NCBI RefSeq assembly: GCF_017883985.1
Contig: NZ_PRDG01000003.1
Span: forward strand, 278,658-342,657
From: Streptococcus oricebi
GTDB lineage: Bacteria; Bacillota; Bacilli; Lactobacillales; Streptococcaceae
Reading direction: 5' to 3'
DNA length: 64,000 nt
Shown: positions 1 to 10,190 of the stretch, piece after piece
Layout: each line of letters begins with the position of its first letter
Numbering within the stretch: the first letter of the stretch is position 1
Position numbers and translations under genes: made by a program
Notes under the pieces: generated by a model
Told to the model about the DNA's origin: nothing
The model's database searches: none
Seen by the model: the letters and a program-made list of their open reading frames with translations, nothing else

Positions 1-341
1 ACTAGCACTATAAGCCTCACCTACTGGTGCATCAGTTTTGAGGGTCTCGCTTGGAGCGATTTCAGCTCCTGATTCATCCACATACTTAACAATGACATTA
101 CCAGTCTTTGGTGCTGGCGTTGCAGTTTTCTTGTAGACATAGACAACTTCTGTTGTACCTTCTACTACTGTACCGCTTGCTGGAGCAGAGCCGTCAGACA
201 ACTTGACAAAGTCATAACCAGCAATCGTCTTTTGGCTAGCACTGTAAGATTCTCCCACTGGAGCATTGCTCTTCAGAGTCTCGATTGGAGCAATTTCCTT
301 ACCCTCTTCGTCCACGTACTTAACAATGACATTTCCGGTCT
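1..341 (-). repeat. 234-bp tandem repeat coding for MucBP-like modules
   Basis: The same coding segment recurs with a 234-bp (78-codon) period. One complete unit lies at about 108-341 and the next is cut by the window edge. Each unit encodes KTGNVIVKYVDE, then an acidic loop, then a GYDF...VYVYKK end. The copies differ by scattered substitutions, so this is an old in-frame domain array that may vary in number between strains. Confidence 0.8.
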
Positions 342-1935
342 TGGGCTCAAATTCCCAAGTTCCTAAGAAGTGGACATCTTGACCTTCTACTTGCTTGCTG
401 TCGGCATCATAACCCTTAAAGACCCAGGAACCATCAGCCAGGTCAACCTTGGTTGTTTGAGGTTGATTTGGCGTGAGGCTTTGGCCATTGCTAAAGCCCG
501 CTTCCTTGGTTGGCAACAAATCCGTTACCTCTTTTGGCAAATCCTTGCCTGCTGTGCTACTCTTAAACTCGTAGGTCTTGTTGTAGAGGAGCTGGGTGCT
601 GACCTTATTAGAGATAACAGAGAAGGTATCCGGTTTGAGACTAGCCACATTTTCAATCGGACTAGCATTTTGGGCGCTTACCGTTTGATTGGTCAGGGTC
701 CGATAGCTTACCAGAATTTCTTGGCCGGCCTTACTCTTATCCAGATAGGCTGCTCCCATCTTGACAGTGACGGTTTGTCCCTGCTTTTCAAGGCTATAAT
801 CGCTTCCCTCGGTTAGGGTTTGACCTCCAACTTGAACGGTTAAATCTTGGAAATCCAAACGACTATCAAAGCTATCTGTCAACTGCAAGCTATCAAGAGT
901 AGTCATGATATCCTTACCTGGTGTTGGAATAGTGTAGGTAGCTTGATAGGTCACCGTCTGACCTGCTTGGGCAGGGATTTGAGCGGGATTAACTGCCTTA
1001 ACTGGCGCTTTCATACCACTCTCAATATAAAGGCCAAAAACAGCTGAGGCATAGGCAGTTGAGCGGTAGCCAAAATTGAGGCTATCATTGACCGAGCGCA
1101 GGGCCATACCAGATACATTATTTTCCTCATCTGCCCCATTAGTTCCTTGAGTTCCTTCCCAGACAGTCTTGGTCCCATCCTTGACCTCATTTAGGACATT
1201 GCGCGTATTGACCAATCGCTTGCTGACGCTGGTCTCATAATTATTGATATAAAAGGACTCTTTCAAGCCATCATTAACTGCATCAATATCTGACGGTTTC
1301 ATGACCAGTTTCATATCGGAGCTAGATCCATCCGCATACTTGATTTCAGCAGTTACGTCAACATCCACCGCAAAGGCACTATCCATAAAGTAGTTATGCG
1401 CCTCATCCATATAAGGAATGTTCCCGATTTCAAAGGAATCCTTGCCCCAATTCTCAGAAATATTAAAGAATTGGACAGCGGTCATGCTTGAATTATCCAT
1501 CTGCTCTTGCGCTTTACTTGTATTTAAGTACTTTAGGCTCACTCGGTTGATTTTAAGATAAGCATCTACTTGTTTTCCATTGACCGTACCCGCATTGGTA
1601 AATTTGAGCGAGAGCAAGTTTTCAAAGACCTGGTCAGCCTTTTTAGACTTATCGACCTTGAGGGCAAAGTTTTGCATGGGGTGCTTTTGAGGATAAGCCA
1701 AGCCTCCATATCCCGGGGTTTTCATAAAAAATTCATCAATATTTGACGCTTTTTCTAAGACGGTAAAATTATCCGTGGCCAAATGAAACTGGTAGGGACT
1801 AAACTGGGCTAAGTCCGTATCGTCCTTGATTTCACTTAAGGCAAAGGCTCGATTCAGGGGCAACAAGAAAGAAGCCACCACTAGCAAAAGTACTGCGACA
1901 ACTAACTTTTTGAAGCCCTTATGAATTTTGGGCAT
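1..1935 (-). CDS. Cell-surface protein with MucBP-like repeats (partial, C-terminus off the left edge)
   Basis: Read from an ATG at 1935-1933, the minus frame stays open for 645 codons to the window edge. AGGAG lies a few bases upstream. The start MPKIHKGFKK is followed by a hydrophobic stretch (about residues 11-27) and an AFA signal-peptidase-type site near residue 32. The middle part (about residues 320-430) looks like a fimbrial isopeptide (D2-type) domain, with an AGQTVTYQATYTI strand. The C-terminal visible part holds 78-residue repeats beginning KTGNVIVKYVDE, typical of MucBP-type adhesin domains. A sortase LPXTG signal would be expected beyond the edge but is not visible. The likely role is an exported, wall-anchored adhesin; the ligand is unknown. 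Confidence 0.8.
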   Translation of the reverse strand, partial: MPKIHKGFKKLVVAVLLLVVASFLLPLNRAFALSEIKDDTDLAQFSPYQFHLATDNFTVLEKASNIDEFFMKTPGYGGLAYPQKHPMQNFALKVDKSKKADQVFENLLSLKFTNAGTVNGKQVDAYLKINRVSLKYLNTSKAQEQMDNSSMTAVQFFNISENWGKDSFEIGNIPYMDEAHNYFMDSAFAVDVDVTAEIKYADGSSSDMKLVMKPSDIDAVNDGLKESFYINNYETSVSKRLVNTRNVLNEVKDGTKTVWEGTQGTNGADEENNVSGMALRSVNDSLNFGYRSTAYASAVFGLYIESGMKAPVKAVNPAQIPAQAGQTVTYQATYTIPTPGKDIMTTLDSLQLTDSFDSRLDFQDLTVQVGGQTLTEGSDYSLEKQGQTVTVKMGAAYLDKSKAGQEILVSYRTLTNQTVSAQNASPIENVASLKPDTFSVISNKVSTQLLYNKTYEFKSSTAGKDLPKEVTDLLPTKEAGFSNGQSLTPNQPQTTKVDLADGSWVFKGYDADSKQVEGQDVHFLGTWEFEPKTGNVIVKYVDEEGKEIAPIETLKSNAPVGESYSASQKTIAGYDFVKLSDGSAPASGTVVEGTTEVVYVYKKTATPAPKTGNVIVKYVDESGAEIAPSETLKTDAPVGEAYSAS

Positions 1936-2161
1936 ATTTTTATTCTCCTTTAATCTTTTCCTCCTCATAAAATACTAAAAAGTATCTCAAGTCAGAGTTT
2001 AGTTACAAATCAACTTTAAAAACAACTTTTTGACTTTTAAATCTCTCCCCCTTTTTCCTTGATAAATGTTCACTCCCGGCTCGCCACCTTTATAAGTAAG
2101 CAAAGCAGACTAGCAAGCAGAAAGTAGTTAAATAACATTTTTGAACATCTTGCTTCCCCCT

Positions 2162-2190
2162 ATTATATCACTAAAGAAGGGGCCTAGACA
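2162..2190 (-). promoter_or_regulatory. Possible promoter of the surface protein gene
   Basis: Minus strand: TTGTCT, an 18-bp spacer, then TATAAT (plus ATTATA at 2162-2167). It would give a leader of about 220 nt to the start at 1935. Apart from this candidate and the rpoC terminator I see nothing specific in 1936-2411, which is AT-rich and has no ORF with a ribosome binding site. Confidence 0.4.
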
Positions 2191-2331
2191 AGTAGTTTTT
2201 AGAAAAAAATCCACTTAAACTTAGCTTGATCATGCTGACTGACAGCGACTTGGACGTCTAGTAGTAAAAATGACCTAGCAAACATAAATAAATATATTTT
2301 TCCAATAAAGAAAAACTGATTAAAAGACATC

Positions 2332-2374
2332 AAAAAAACTCCAGGAAAGCCACTTAAGGGCTTCCTAGAGTTTT
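2332..2374 (-). terminator. rpoC transcription terminator
   Basis: Downstream of the rpoC stop on the minus strand there is an inverted repeat (AAACTC...AGGAAGCCC against GGCTTTCC..GAGTTT) followed by a run of seven T. This is a standard intrinsic terminator ending the rpoBC operon. Confidence 0.85.
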
Positions 2375-2411
2375 AATTTGTAGCAAGATTTCCTGATTTA
2401 AACAGGCTCTT

Positions 2412-5400
2412 TTAAACTAATTCTTTATCGCTGTCACTAGTTTCCAGGACTGGTGCTTCTGTCTCGGGAGCTTCTTCAATGATTTCAATCTCATTGACTG
2501 CTTGAGGCTCCAGATTACGGTAGCGGGCCATACCTGTACCTGCTGGAATAATCTTACCAATGATAACATTTTCCTTGAGTCCAAGCAGGTGGTCCTTCTT
2601 ACCACGGATAGCTGCATCTGTCAGAACCCGAGTGGTTTCTTGGAAGGAAGCAGCTGATAAGAAGCTGTTGGTTTCCAGAGAGGCCTTGGTAATTCCCATC
2701 AGAACTGGACGAGCGGTCGCAGGTACTCCACCAGAGATAACTACATCGCGGTTAGCATCGGTAAAGTCGGTAATATCCATAAGAGTCCCCATGAGTAGAT
2801 CTGTATCTCCTGGATCCATGACCCGCACCTTGCGAATCATTTGACGGACCATAACCTCGATGTGTTTGTCACCGATTTCTACCCCTTGGCTACGGTAAAC
2901 CTTTTGGACTTCCGCAAGGAGGTAGGTCTCAACTGACAGAACATCGCGCACTGCCAAGAGGTGTTTCGGTTGGATAGACCCTTCGGTCAGAGCGGCCCCA
3001 CGAGAGACCTGATCGCCCACTTCCACCTTCATGCGAGCCGTAAATGGCACCACATATTCACCTTGACCTGTTGCCCCTTCCACAAAGACCTTCTTGGTCC
3101 GAGTAGAGGCATCTTCTTCGATAGCAGTAACGGTTCCCTTAACTTCTGTGATAACCGCTTCCCCTTTGGGATTTCTAGCTTCAAAGATTTCTTGGACCCG
3201 AGGCAGACCTTGGGTGATGTCTTCACTAGAAGCAACCCCACCGGTATGGAAGGTCCGCATGGTCAACTGGGTACCTGGCTCACCGATAGATTGGGCAGCA
3301 ATTGTTCCGACTGCTTCCCCTACTTCAACGGCATCACCGGTTGCTAGATTGATACCATAGCAATGACGGCAAACCCCGTGGCGGGTGTTACATGTAAAGA
3401 CGGAGCGGATAGTTACAGCATCAACACCAGCTGCAACAATCTCTCTTGCCTTATCTTCAGTAATCAATTCATTGGCCCCAATCAAGACCTGACCTGTTTC
3501 TGGATGTTTAACAGTCTTCTTGGTGTAACGACCAACCAGGCGTTCTTCAAGCGGCTCAATCATTTCCTTACCATCAGCAATAGAAGTGATTAAGAGTCCG
3601 CGGTCGGTACCACAGTCATCCTCACGAATAATAACATCTTGGGCCACATCGACCAAACGACGGGTCAGATAACCTGAGTCGGCTGTCTTAAGGGCCGTAT
3701 CGGTCATCCCTTTACGGGCACCATGGGTTGAGAAGAACATTTCAAGAACAGAGAGACCCTCACGGAAGTTAGACAGGATTGGCAATTCCATAATCCGTCC
3801 ATTAGGCGCAGACATCAAGCCCCGCATTCCGGCTAGCTGGGAGAAGTTGGAGATATTTCCCCGGGCTCCTGAGTCCATCATCATAACAATTGGATTTTTC
3901 GGATCTTGGCTAGCTGTTAGGCGTTTCTCCAGTTTTTCCTTGGCTGAACGCCATTCATCAGTAACGGCATTATAACGTTCATCATCGGTAATCATCCCAC
4001 GGCGGAATTGCTTGGTAATCTGCTCTACCCGCTTGTGACTTTCCTCGATGATTTCTTCCTTATCATCAATAACTGGAATATCGGCAATCCCCACGGTCAG
4101 ACCAGCCAAGGTTGAGTGGTAGTAACCCAAGTTCTTGAGGCGGTCAAGCAGGGCAGAAGTTTCAGTTGTCCGGAAACGCTTGAAGATTTCTGCAATGATA
4201 TTTCCCAAGTTCTTCTTCTTAAATGGCGGATTGATTTCCAACTGCTCGATCGCTTGGTGGATATCTTGACCAGGCTCTAAGAAGTACTTGTCAGCTACAC
4301 CTTCAGTCAGATTGACATTACTTGGCTCTTGTAGGTAAGGCAACTCGTCTGGCATAATCGCATTGAAGAGGATTTTACCAACTGTTGTCAAGAGCACCTT
4401 ATGCTTTTGACTCTCAGTCCAAGGCTTGTTGAGGCTGTCCGTAGCAATTCCCACACGGGAGTGCAGGTGAACATAGCCATTTTGTAGGGCCATGACCGCT
4501 TCATTCATGTCCTTAAAGACCATGCCTTCGCCTTCACGACCAGCTTCTTCCATAGTCAGATAGTAGTTCCCGAGAACCATATCTTGAGACGGTGTTACAA
4601 CTGGTTTTCCGTCCTTAGGATTAAGGATATGCTCGGCCGCTAGCATGAGAATGCGGGCTTCGGCTTGGGCCTCTTCAGACAGAGGCACGTGGATAGCCAT
4701 TTGGTCCCCGTCAAAGTCGGCATTGTAGGCTTCACAGACCAGCGGGTGAAGACGCAAGGCCTTCCCGTCAATCAGAACTGGCTCAAAGGCCTGGATTCCC
4801 AAACGATGGAGGGTAGGCGCCCGGTTAAGGAGTACTGGATGTTCCTTGATTACTTCTTCCAGAATATCCCAGATTCGCTCATCACCACGCTCAACCAAGC
4901 GTTTAGCAGCCTTAACGTTTTGGACAATATCACGCGCCACGATTTCTCTCATCACAAATGGCTTGAAGAGCTCAATCGCCATTTCACGTGGAACCCCACA
5001 TTGATACATTTTAAGGGTCGGACCGACAGCGATAACGGAACGACCAGAGAAGTCAACCCGCTTACCGAGCAAGTTTTGACGGAAGCGTCCTTGTTTCCCT
5101 TTTAGCATGTGGCTAAGGGATTTGAGAGGACGGCTACCTGGTCCTGTAATCGGACGACCACGACGGCCGTTATCGATCAAGGCGTCAACCGCTTCTTGGA
5201 GCATCCGTTTTTCATTTTGGACGATAATTCCTGGAGCATTGAGTTCCAAGAGGCGGGCCAGACGGTTGTTCCGGTTGATTACCCGCCGGTAGAGGTCGTT
5301 GAGGTCAGATGCCGCAAAACGGCCCCCATCCAACTGAACCATGGGACGCAGGTCTGGTGGAATAACCGGCAAGATGTTGAGTACCATCCACTCTGGCTTG

Positions 5401-6065
5401 TTGCCTGACTTGTAGAAGGCATCTAAAACATCCAGACGGCGGACAGCCTTGACCCGTTTTTGACCGGTTGCTGTCTTTAATTCTTCCTTGAGAACCGCAA
5501 TTTCAGCTTCCAAATCCACTTGTTTCAAGAGGTCCTGGATAGCCTCTGCTCCCATTTTAGCCACAAAAGAGCCTGCTCCGTACTCGCGGAGACGTTCCCG
5601 GTATTCTCTTTCGGTCATGATAGACTTGTGCTCTAGTGGCGTATCCTTAGGATCGATGACCACATAGGCCGCAAAATAGATGACTTCCTCCAGGGCACGA
5701 GGACTCATATCAAGAGTGAGACCCATACGACTTGGGATTCCCTTGAAATACCAGATATGTGAAACGGGCGCTTTAAGCTCGATATGGCCCATCCGCTCAC
5801 GACGGACCTTGGCACGTGTCACTTCAACCCCACAACGGTCACAAACAATTCCCTTATAGCGGATTCGCTTGTATTTACCACAGGCACATTCCCAGTCCTT
5901 GGTTGGGCCGAAAATCACCTCATCAAAGAGACCTTCTCGCTCTGGTTTGAGGGTCCGGTAATTGATTGTTTCAGGCTTCTTCACTTCCCCATAAGACCAT
6001 GAACGGACCTTATTGGGAGAAGCTAGGGTGATTTGCATACTTTTAAAACGATTTACATCAACCAC
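2412..6065 (-). CDS. rpoC: DNA-directed RNA polymerase subunit beta'
   Basis: The 1217-residue beta' subunit forms the catalytic centre of RNA polymerase with RpoB. The N-terminal zinc site CACGKY...CDRCG (about residues 60-78), the Mg-binding motif NADFDGD (around residue 450), the second zinc cluster [11 protein letters not shown] and the conserved [16 protein letters not shown] region are all present. Its length is normal for streptococci, and the C-terminus ends in an acidic tail. It starts with ATG 28 bp after rpoB, so the two are co-transcribed, and it is followed by a strong terminator. I see no truncation or frameshift. Confidence 0.98.
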   Translation of the reverse strand: MVDVNRFKSMQITLASPNKVRSWSYGEVKKPETINYRTLKPEREGLFDEVIFGPTKDWECACGKYKRIRYKGIVCDRCGVEVTRAKVRRERMGHIELKAPVSHIWYFKGIPSRMGLTLDMSPRALEEVIYFAAYVVIDPKDTPLEHKSIMTEREYRERLREYGAGSFVAKMGAEAIQDLLKQVDLEAEIAVLKEELKTATGQKRVKAVRRLDVLDAFYKSGNKPEWMVLNILPVIPPDLRPMVQLDGGRFAASDLNDLYRRVINRNNRLARLLELNAPGIIVQNEKRMLQEAVDALIDNGRRGRPITGPGSRPLKSLSHMLKGKQGRFRQNLLGKRVDFSGRSVIAVGPTLKMYQCGVPREMAIELFKPFVMREIVARDIVQNVKAAKRLVERGDERIWDILEEVIKEHPVLLNRAPTLHRLGIQAFEPVLIDGKALRLHPLVCEAYNADFDGDQMAIHVPLSEEAQAEARILMLAAEHILNPKDGKPVVTPSQDMVLGNYYLTMEEAGREGEGMVFKDMNEAVMALQNGYVHLHSRVGIATDSLNKPWTESQKHKVLLTTVGKILFNAIMPDELPYLQEPSNVNLTEGVADKYFLEPGQDIHQAIEQLEINPPFKKKNLGNIIAEIFKRFRTTETSALLDRLKNLGYYHSTLAGLTVGIADIPVIDDKEEIIEESHKRVEQITKQFRRGMITDDERYNAVTDEWRSAKEKLEKRLTASQDPKNPIVMMMDSGARGNISNFSQLAGMRGLMSAPNGRIMELPILSNFREGLSVLEMFFSTHGARKGMTDTALKTADSGYLTRRLVDVAQDVIIREDDCGTDRGLLITSIADGKEMIEPLEERLVGRYTKKTVKHPETGQVLIGANELITEDKAREIVAAGVDAVTIRSVFTCNTRHGVCRHCYGINLATGDAVEVGEAVGTIAAQSIGEPGTQLTMRTFHTGGVASSEDITQGLPRVQEIFEARNPKGEAVITEVKGTVTAIEEDASTRTKKVFVEGATGQGEYVVPFTARMKVEVGDQVSRGAALTEGSIQPKHLLAVRDVLSVETYLLAEVQKVYRSQGVEIGDKHIEVMVRQMIRKVRVMDPGDTDLLMGTLMDITDFTDANRDVVISGGVPATARPVLMGITKASLETNSFLSAASFQETTRVLTDAAIRGKKDHLLGLKENVIIGKIIPAGTGMARYRNLEPQAVNEIEIIEEAPETEAPVLETSDSDKELV

Positions 6066-6093
6066 TATTTCTTACCTTTCTTCATTTCTTTGC

Positions 6094-9000
6094 TTATTCT
6101 TTGCTGTCAGCGTCAAAGGCTGCTCGCGCTTCTAAGGCTGCTTTTTCACGTGCTTTTTCTAGATCATCTACATGGATAACGTCATCGTCTTCCCCCTCAT
6201 CGAGGTCTCGAAGTTCGACTTCCTGATCATCTTCATCCAGAACACGCATGTCCAGACCCAGTGATTGCAGCTCTTTTACAAGCACGCGGAAGGATTCTGG
6301 CACACCAGGTTTTGGAATTGGTTTTCCTTTAGTGATTGCTTCATAGGCCTTGAGACGACCGTTCACATCATCTGACTTGTAGGTCAAGATTTCTTGGAGA
6401 ACATTTGAGGCACCGTAGGCTTCTAGGGCCCAAACTTCCATTTCCCCGAAACGTTGTCCACCAAACTGGGCTTTACCACCAAGCGGTTGTTGAGTAACCA
6501 TTGAGTATGGTCCGACTGACCGAGCGTGGAGCTTGTCATCAACCATGTGGTGGAGTTTAATCATGTACATGACACCTACAGAGACGCGGTTGTCAAAAGG
6601 CTCACCGGTCCGACCATCGTAAAGGATGGTCTTGGCATCGCTGTCCATACCAGCCTCACGAACGGTATCCCAGAGATCGTCTGAGCTTGCTCCGTCAAAG
6701 ACTGGAGTTGCGATATGAATACCCAGGTTGCGAGCCGCCATCCCTAGGTGGAGCTCCATAACCTGACCGATATTCATCCGTGATGGCACCCCGAGTGGGT
6801 TAAGCATGATATCAACTGGTGTTCCATCAGGTAGGTAAGGCATATCCTCAACTGGCACAATCCGAGAAACAACCCCCTTGTTACCATGACGACCGGCCAT
6901 CTTATCTCCGACCTTAATCTTCCGTTTTTGGGCAATATAAACACGAACTAGCATATTGACCCCAGATTGGAGCTCATCTCCATTGGCCCGAGTAAAGATT
7001 TTCACATCCCGAACAACACCGTCAGCCCCATGAGGCACACGCAGAGAGGTATCCCGCACTTCACGAGACTTGTCCCCAAAGATAGCGTGGAGGAGGCGTT
7101 CCTCTGCTGATAGGTCCTTTTCTCCCTTAGGAGTCACCTTACCAACCAAGATATCACCTTCTTTGACCTCAGCACCGATTCGGATAATTCCCATTTCGTC
7201 AAGATTCTTCAGGGCATCTTCACCCACATTTGGAATTTCTCTGGTAATTTCTTCAGGGCCCAACTTGGTATCGCGGGTTTCTGACTCATACTCTTCCAGG
7301 TGGACAGAAGTATAGACATCGTCCTTGACCAGACGCTCACTCATGATAACCGCGTCCTCAAAGTTGTAACCTTCCCAGGTCATATAGGCAACGATTGGGT
7401 TTTGTCCCAGGGCCATTTCCCCATTTTCCATCGAAGGTCCGTCAGCGATAAAGTCACCTTTTTCAACGTTATCGCCCACTTTAACTAGGGTACGTTGGTT
7501 GTAGGCTGTTCCTGAGTTAGAACGGCGGAATTTAGTGATTTGGTAAACATCGAGTGAACCGTCTTCACGACGCACCTCAACCTTGTCCGCATCCGCATAG
7601 GTAACAGTTCCGTCATGTTGGGCAATCACTGCTGCACCGGAGTCGTGGGCTGCTTGGTATTCCATACCAGTTCCCACATAAGGGGCCTTAGGATCAATCA
7701 AAGGTACCGCTTGCCGCTGCATGTTAGCTCCCATGAGGGCTCGGTTGGAGTCATCGTTTTCAAGGAAAGGAATACATGCCGTCGCTACCGCTACTACCTG
7801 CTTAGGTGAAACGTCCATGTAGTCCACTTCGCTAGAAGGGAACTCTTGGTTGTTACCCTGATGGCGTCCCATAACGATGCTTTCCGCAAAGCCACCAGCT
7901 TCATTGAGCTTGGAATTGGCTTGGGCTACGATATATTCATCTTCTTCATCAGCTGTCAACCAAACAATCTCATTGGTTACTAGGCCAGCCTTACGGTCCA
8001 CACGACGATATGGAGTTTGGATGAAACCATACTTATTGAGATGTCCATAAGAAGACAGGTTATTGATCAGACCGATGTTCGGTCCTTCAGGCGTTTCAAT
8101 CGGACACATCCGACCGTAGTGGGTGTAGTGCACGTCCCGAACTTCATAGCCGGCCCGGTCACGAGTCAAACCACCAGGTCCCAAGGCTGATAAACGACGC
8201 TTGTGGGACAGCTCAGACAAGGGATTGTGCTGGTCCATGAACTGGGATAACTGGGAAGAACCAAAGAATTCTTTAATGGCCGCAGTCACAGGACGGATAT
8301 TGATGATTTGTTGCGGTGTCAAGACTTCATTGTCTTGGACGCTCATCCGCTCACGCACATTGCGCTCCATCCGAGAAAGTCCAAGCCGGACTTGGTTGGC
8401 TAAAAGCTCACCAACTGCCCGAATCCGACGGTTCCCCAAGTGGTCAATGTCATCGACCCGACCTAGCCCTTCAGCCAGGTTTAAGAAGTAGCTCATCTCT
8501 GCCAAGATATCGGCTGGAGTGACTGTCCGGACCTTGTCAGACGGATTGGCATTGCCAATCACAGTCACCACCCGGTCTGGATCAGTTGGAGCAACAATCT
8601 TGAATTTTTGCAATTCAACTGGCTCAAGCAAGACAGCAGAATCGTTAGGAATGTAGGTAATCTTGTTCAAGCCCCCGTCCAATTGCTCTGCAATCGAGTC
8701 AATCACACTACGGGTCATCACTGTCCCTGCTTCTACTAGAATTTCTCCAGTTTCAGGATCCACCAAAGGCTCCGCGATGGTTTGGTTGAGCAAGCGACTC
8801 TTAATATTTAGTTTTTTGTTAATCTTATAGCGACCAACAGCTGCCAAGTCATAGCGGCGTGGGTCAAAGAAGCGGGCAATCAAGAGACTGCGAGAACTTT
8901 CGGCAGTCTTAGGCTCACCTGGACGCAGGCGCTCATAAATCTCCTTGAGGGCCTCATCTGTTCGAGAGTCCATTGGATTTTTATGAATATCCTTCTCGAT

Positions 9001-9660
9001 TGTATTGCGGACCAAATCGCTGTCGCCAAAGATATCGAAAATTTCATCATCACCAGAAAAACCAAGAGCCCGTACAAGCGTTGTAAATGGAATCTTCCGA
9101 GTACGGTCAATTCTGGTGTAGGCAATGTCTTTTGAGTCCGTTTCCAACTCCAACCAAGCACCCCGGTTAGGAATGACAGTTGAGCCATAGCCAATCTTTC
9201 CGTTCTTGTCTACCTTATCATTAAAGTAAACACCCGGAGAGCGGACCAGCTGGGAAACGATAATCCGCTCACCCCCATTGATGATGAAGGTTCCCATCTC
9301 GGTCATCAGTGGAAAATCACCAAAGAAAACTTCCTGGGTCTTAATCTCACCGGTCTCCTTGTTGATTAGGCGGAAGGTTACAAAAATAGGTGCTGAATAG
9401 CTGGCATCGTGAATCCGAGCCTCTTCCAGCGTATATTTAGGTTCCTTGATTTCATAACCAACGAATTCCAATTCCATTGTTTCAGTGAAGTTTGAGATTG
9501 GAAGAACATCCTCAAAAACTTCTTTCAAGCCATGATCCAGAAAATCCTTGAACGAGTCGGTCTGGATTTCAATCAAGTTTGGTAAATCAAGAACCTCTTT
9601 AATCCTTGAGAAACTACGACGAGTACGGTGCTTACCGTATTGAACTTCATGTCCTGCCAA
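6094..9660 (-). CDS. rpoB: DNA-directed RNA polymerase subunit beta
   Basis: The 1188-residue beta subunit of RNA polymerase. I use a TTG start at 9660: AAGGAG stands 8 nt upstream, and the encoded (M)[19 protein letters not shown] is the normal streptococcal N-terminus. The rifampicin-binding cluster reads [28 protein letters not shown], which looks wild type. The C-terminus is acidic ([17 protein letters not shown]). It is the first gene of the rpoBC operon, and its leader carries a repeat element shared with busA (9678-9877). Confidence 0.98.
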   Translation of the reverse strand: MAGHEVQYGKHRTRRSFSRIKEVLDLPNLIEIQTDSFKDFLDHGLKEVFEDVLPISNFTETMELEFVGYEIKEPKYTLEEARIHDASYSAPIFVTFRLINKETGEIKTQEVFFGDFPLMTEMGTFIINGGERIIVSQLVRSPGVYFNDKVDKNGKIGYGSTVIPNRGAWLELETDSKDIAYTRIDRTRKIPFTTLVRALGFSGDDEIFDIFGDSDLVRNTIEKDIHKNPMDSRTDEALKEIYERLRPGEPKTAESSRSLLIARFFDPRRYDLAAVGRYKINKKLNIKSRLLNQTIAEPLVDPETGEILVEAGTVMTRSVIDSIAEQLDGGLNKITYIPNDSAVLLEPVELQKFKIVAPTDPDRVVTVIGNANPSDKVRTVTPADILAEMSYFLNLAEGLGRVDDIDHLGNRRIRAVGELLANQVRLGLSRMERNVRERMSVQDNEVLTPQQIINIRPVTAAIKEFFGSSQLSQFMDQHNPLSELSHKRRLSALGPGGLTRDRAGYEVRDVHYTHYGRMCPIETPEGPNIGLINNLSSYGHLNKYGFIQTPYRRVDRKAGLVTNEIVWLTADEEDEYIVAQANSKLNEAGGFAESIVMGRHQGNNQEFPSSEVDYMDVSPKQVVAVATACIPFLENDDSNRALMGANMQRQAVPLIDPKAPYVGTGMEYQAAHDSGAAVIAQHDGTVTYADADKVEVRREDGSLDVYQITKFRRSNSGTAYNQRTLVKVGDNVEKGDFIADGPSMENGEMALGQNPIVAYMTWEGYNFEDAVIMSERLVKDDVYTSVHLEEYESETRDTKLGPEEITREIPNVGEDALKNLDEMGIIRIGAEVKEGDILVGKVTPKGEKDLSAEERLLHAIFGDKSREVRDTSLRVPHGADGVVRDVKIFTRANGDELQSGVNMLVRVYIAQKRKIKVGDKMAGRHGNKGVVSRIVPVEDMPYLPDGTPVDIMLNPLGVPSRMNIGQVMELHLGMAARNLGIHIATPVFDGASSDDLWDTVREAGMDSDAKTILYDGRTGEPFDNRVSVGVMYMIKLHHMVDDKLHARSVGPYSMVTQQPLGGKAQFGGQRFGEMEVWALEAYGASNVLQEILTYKSDDVNGRLKAYEAITKGKPIPKPGVPESFRVLVKELQSLGLDMRVLDEDDQEVELRDLDEGEDDDVIHVDDLEKAREKAALEARAAFDADSKE

Positions 9661-9677
9661 GATATTAGCTCCTTTAT

Positions 9678-9877
9678 ATAAGATACAAAGCCCGTAAAGA
9701 AAACGAAGAAAAAATAGGCGGCCGAACAGGAGTGGCTAGCAACTCCGTTGTGAGACCCCCGCAAGGACAACTAGCTTGGAGGTGGCGCTTGAGCTTACCT
9801 ACAAGCAGATGTCTACTGCGTCTGGAGTTCACCACTAGTCCATTAGCGAATTTTTCAAAGTTTTTAGGGCGTGTTCA
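9678..9877 (-). repeat. Repeat-type leader element upstream of rpoB
   Basis: The gene-proximal end (9678-9718, 41 bp) is identical to 19185-19225 in front of busA. The distal end (9851-9877, 27 bp) is identical to 19116-19142. In both places the element points toward the gene and ends just before the AAGGAG ribosome binding site. The central 132 bp is unrelated in length and sequence to the busA copy. The two ends are imperfect inverted repeats of each other (AAGCCCGTAAAGAAAA against ACGCCCTAAAAA), as in MITE-like elements. I do not recognise it as BOX or RUP. Confidence 0.75.
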
Positions 9878-9895
9878 GTTAAATAGGTCTACGAG

Positions 9896-9931
9896 ACGGT
9901 CATATCTCATCTATTTTGATTTGGTCAACCA
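9896..9931 (-). promoter_or_regulatory. rpoB: Probable rpoB promoter
   Basis: The minus strand reads TTGGTTGACC, then about 18 bp, then TATGAC. The TTGACC is a good -35; the -10 is moderate. It would give a leader of about 235 nt containing the repeat element. The -35 sits in a small TTGG-TTGACCAA palindrome. Confidence 0.5.
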
Positions 9932-10009
9932 AAACATTCCTTTGTCCTTTTTGTCTGAATTTTTAGAATCATTAAGTGTTGATAACAAGACTCTTTTTTT
10001 CTAAAAATA

Positions 10010-10106
10010 GGCACAAAAAGAGCAGCTAAATCGGACTGTAAAAGTTTGATTTAACTGCTGTAAGCTCTTTTGGACAATATTTCAAAAAAGCAGACGACAA
10101 ATGATT
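10010..10106 (-). ncRNA. Candidate small RNA (or pbp1b 3' unit) between pbp1b and rpoB
   Basis: A complete promoter (10113-10141) lies about 90-95 bp in front of a strong intrinsic terminator (10014-10072), with no ORF between. A transcript from about 10106 would be a roughly 95-nt RNA with an unpaired 5' part and a 3' terminator stem. The terminator must also serve pbp1b. No named RNA family is recognised, so the RNA itself is an inference. Confidence 0.4.
10014..10072 (-). terminator. Intrinsic terminator downstream of pbp1b
   Basis: On the minus strand AAAAGAGC...AGTTAAATC pairs with GATTTAGCTGCTCTTTT and is followed by a T-rich tail. It separates pbp1b (and any RNA from the promoter at 10113) from the rpoB promoter. 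Confidence 0.85.
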
Positions 10107-10112
10107 GGTATC

Positions 10113-10141
10113 ATTATATCCTATTTCCTCGAAAAAAGCAA
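10113..10141 (-). promoter_or_regulatory. Promoter between pbp1b and rpoB
   Basis: Minus strand: TTGCTT, 17-bp spacer, TATAAT (plus AAGCAA 10136-10141 and ATTATA 10113-10118). It lies after the pbp1b stop and before a terminator, so its obvious product is a short RNA. Confidence 0.55.
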
Positions 10142-10190
10142 GTCTCCCAAGGATTTAGAAAACGTTTTTAATCACTTTTTTTGCTTTTTC

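Noticed and set aside
370..816. 148-codon plus-strand ORF at the left end
   Set aside because: It lies antisense to the surface protein, whose frame shows signal peptide and known domains.
10145..10160. GAAAACGTTTTT as a cre site
   Set aside because: It lies after the pbp1b stop away from any promoter and lacks the outer consensus bases.
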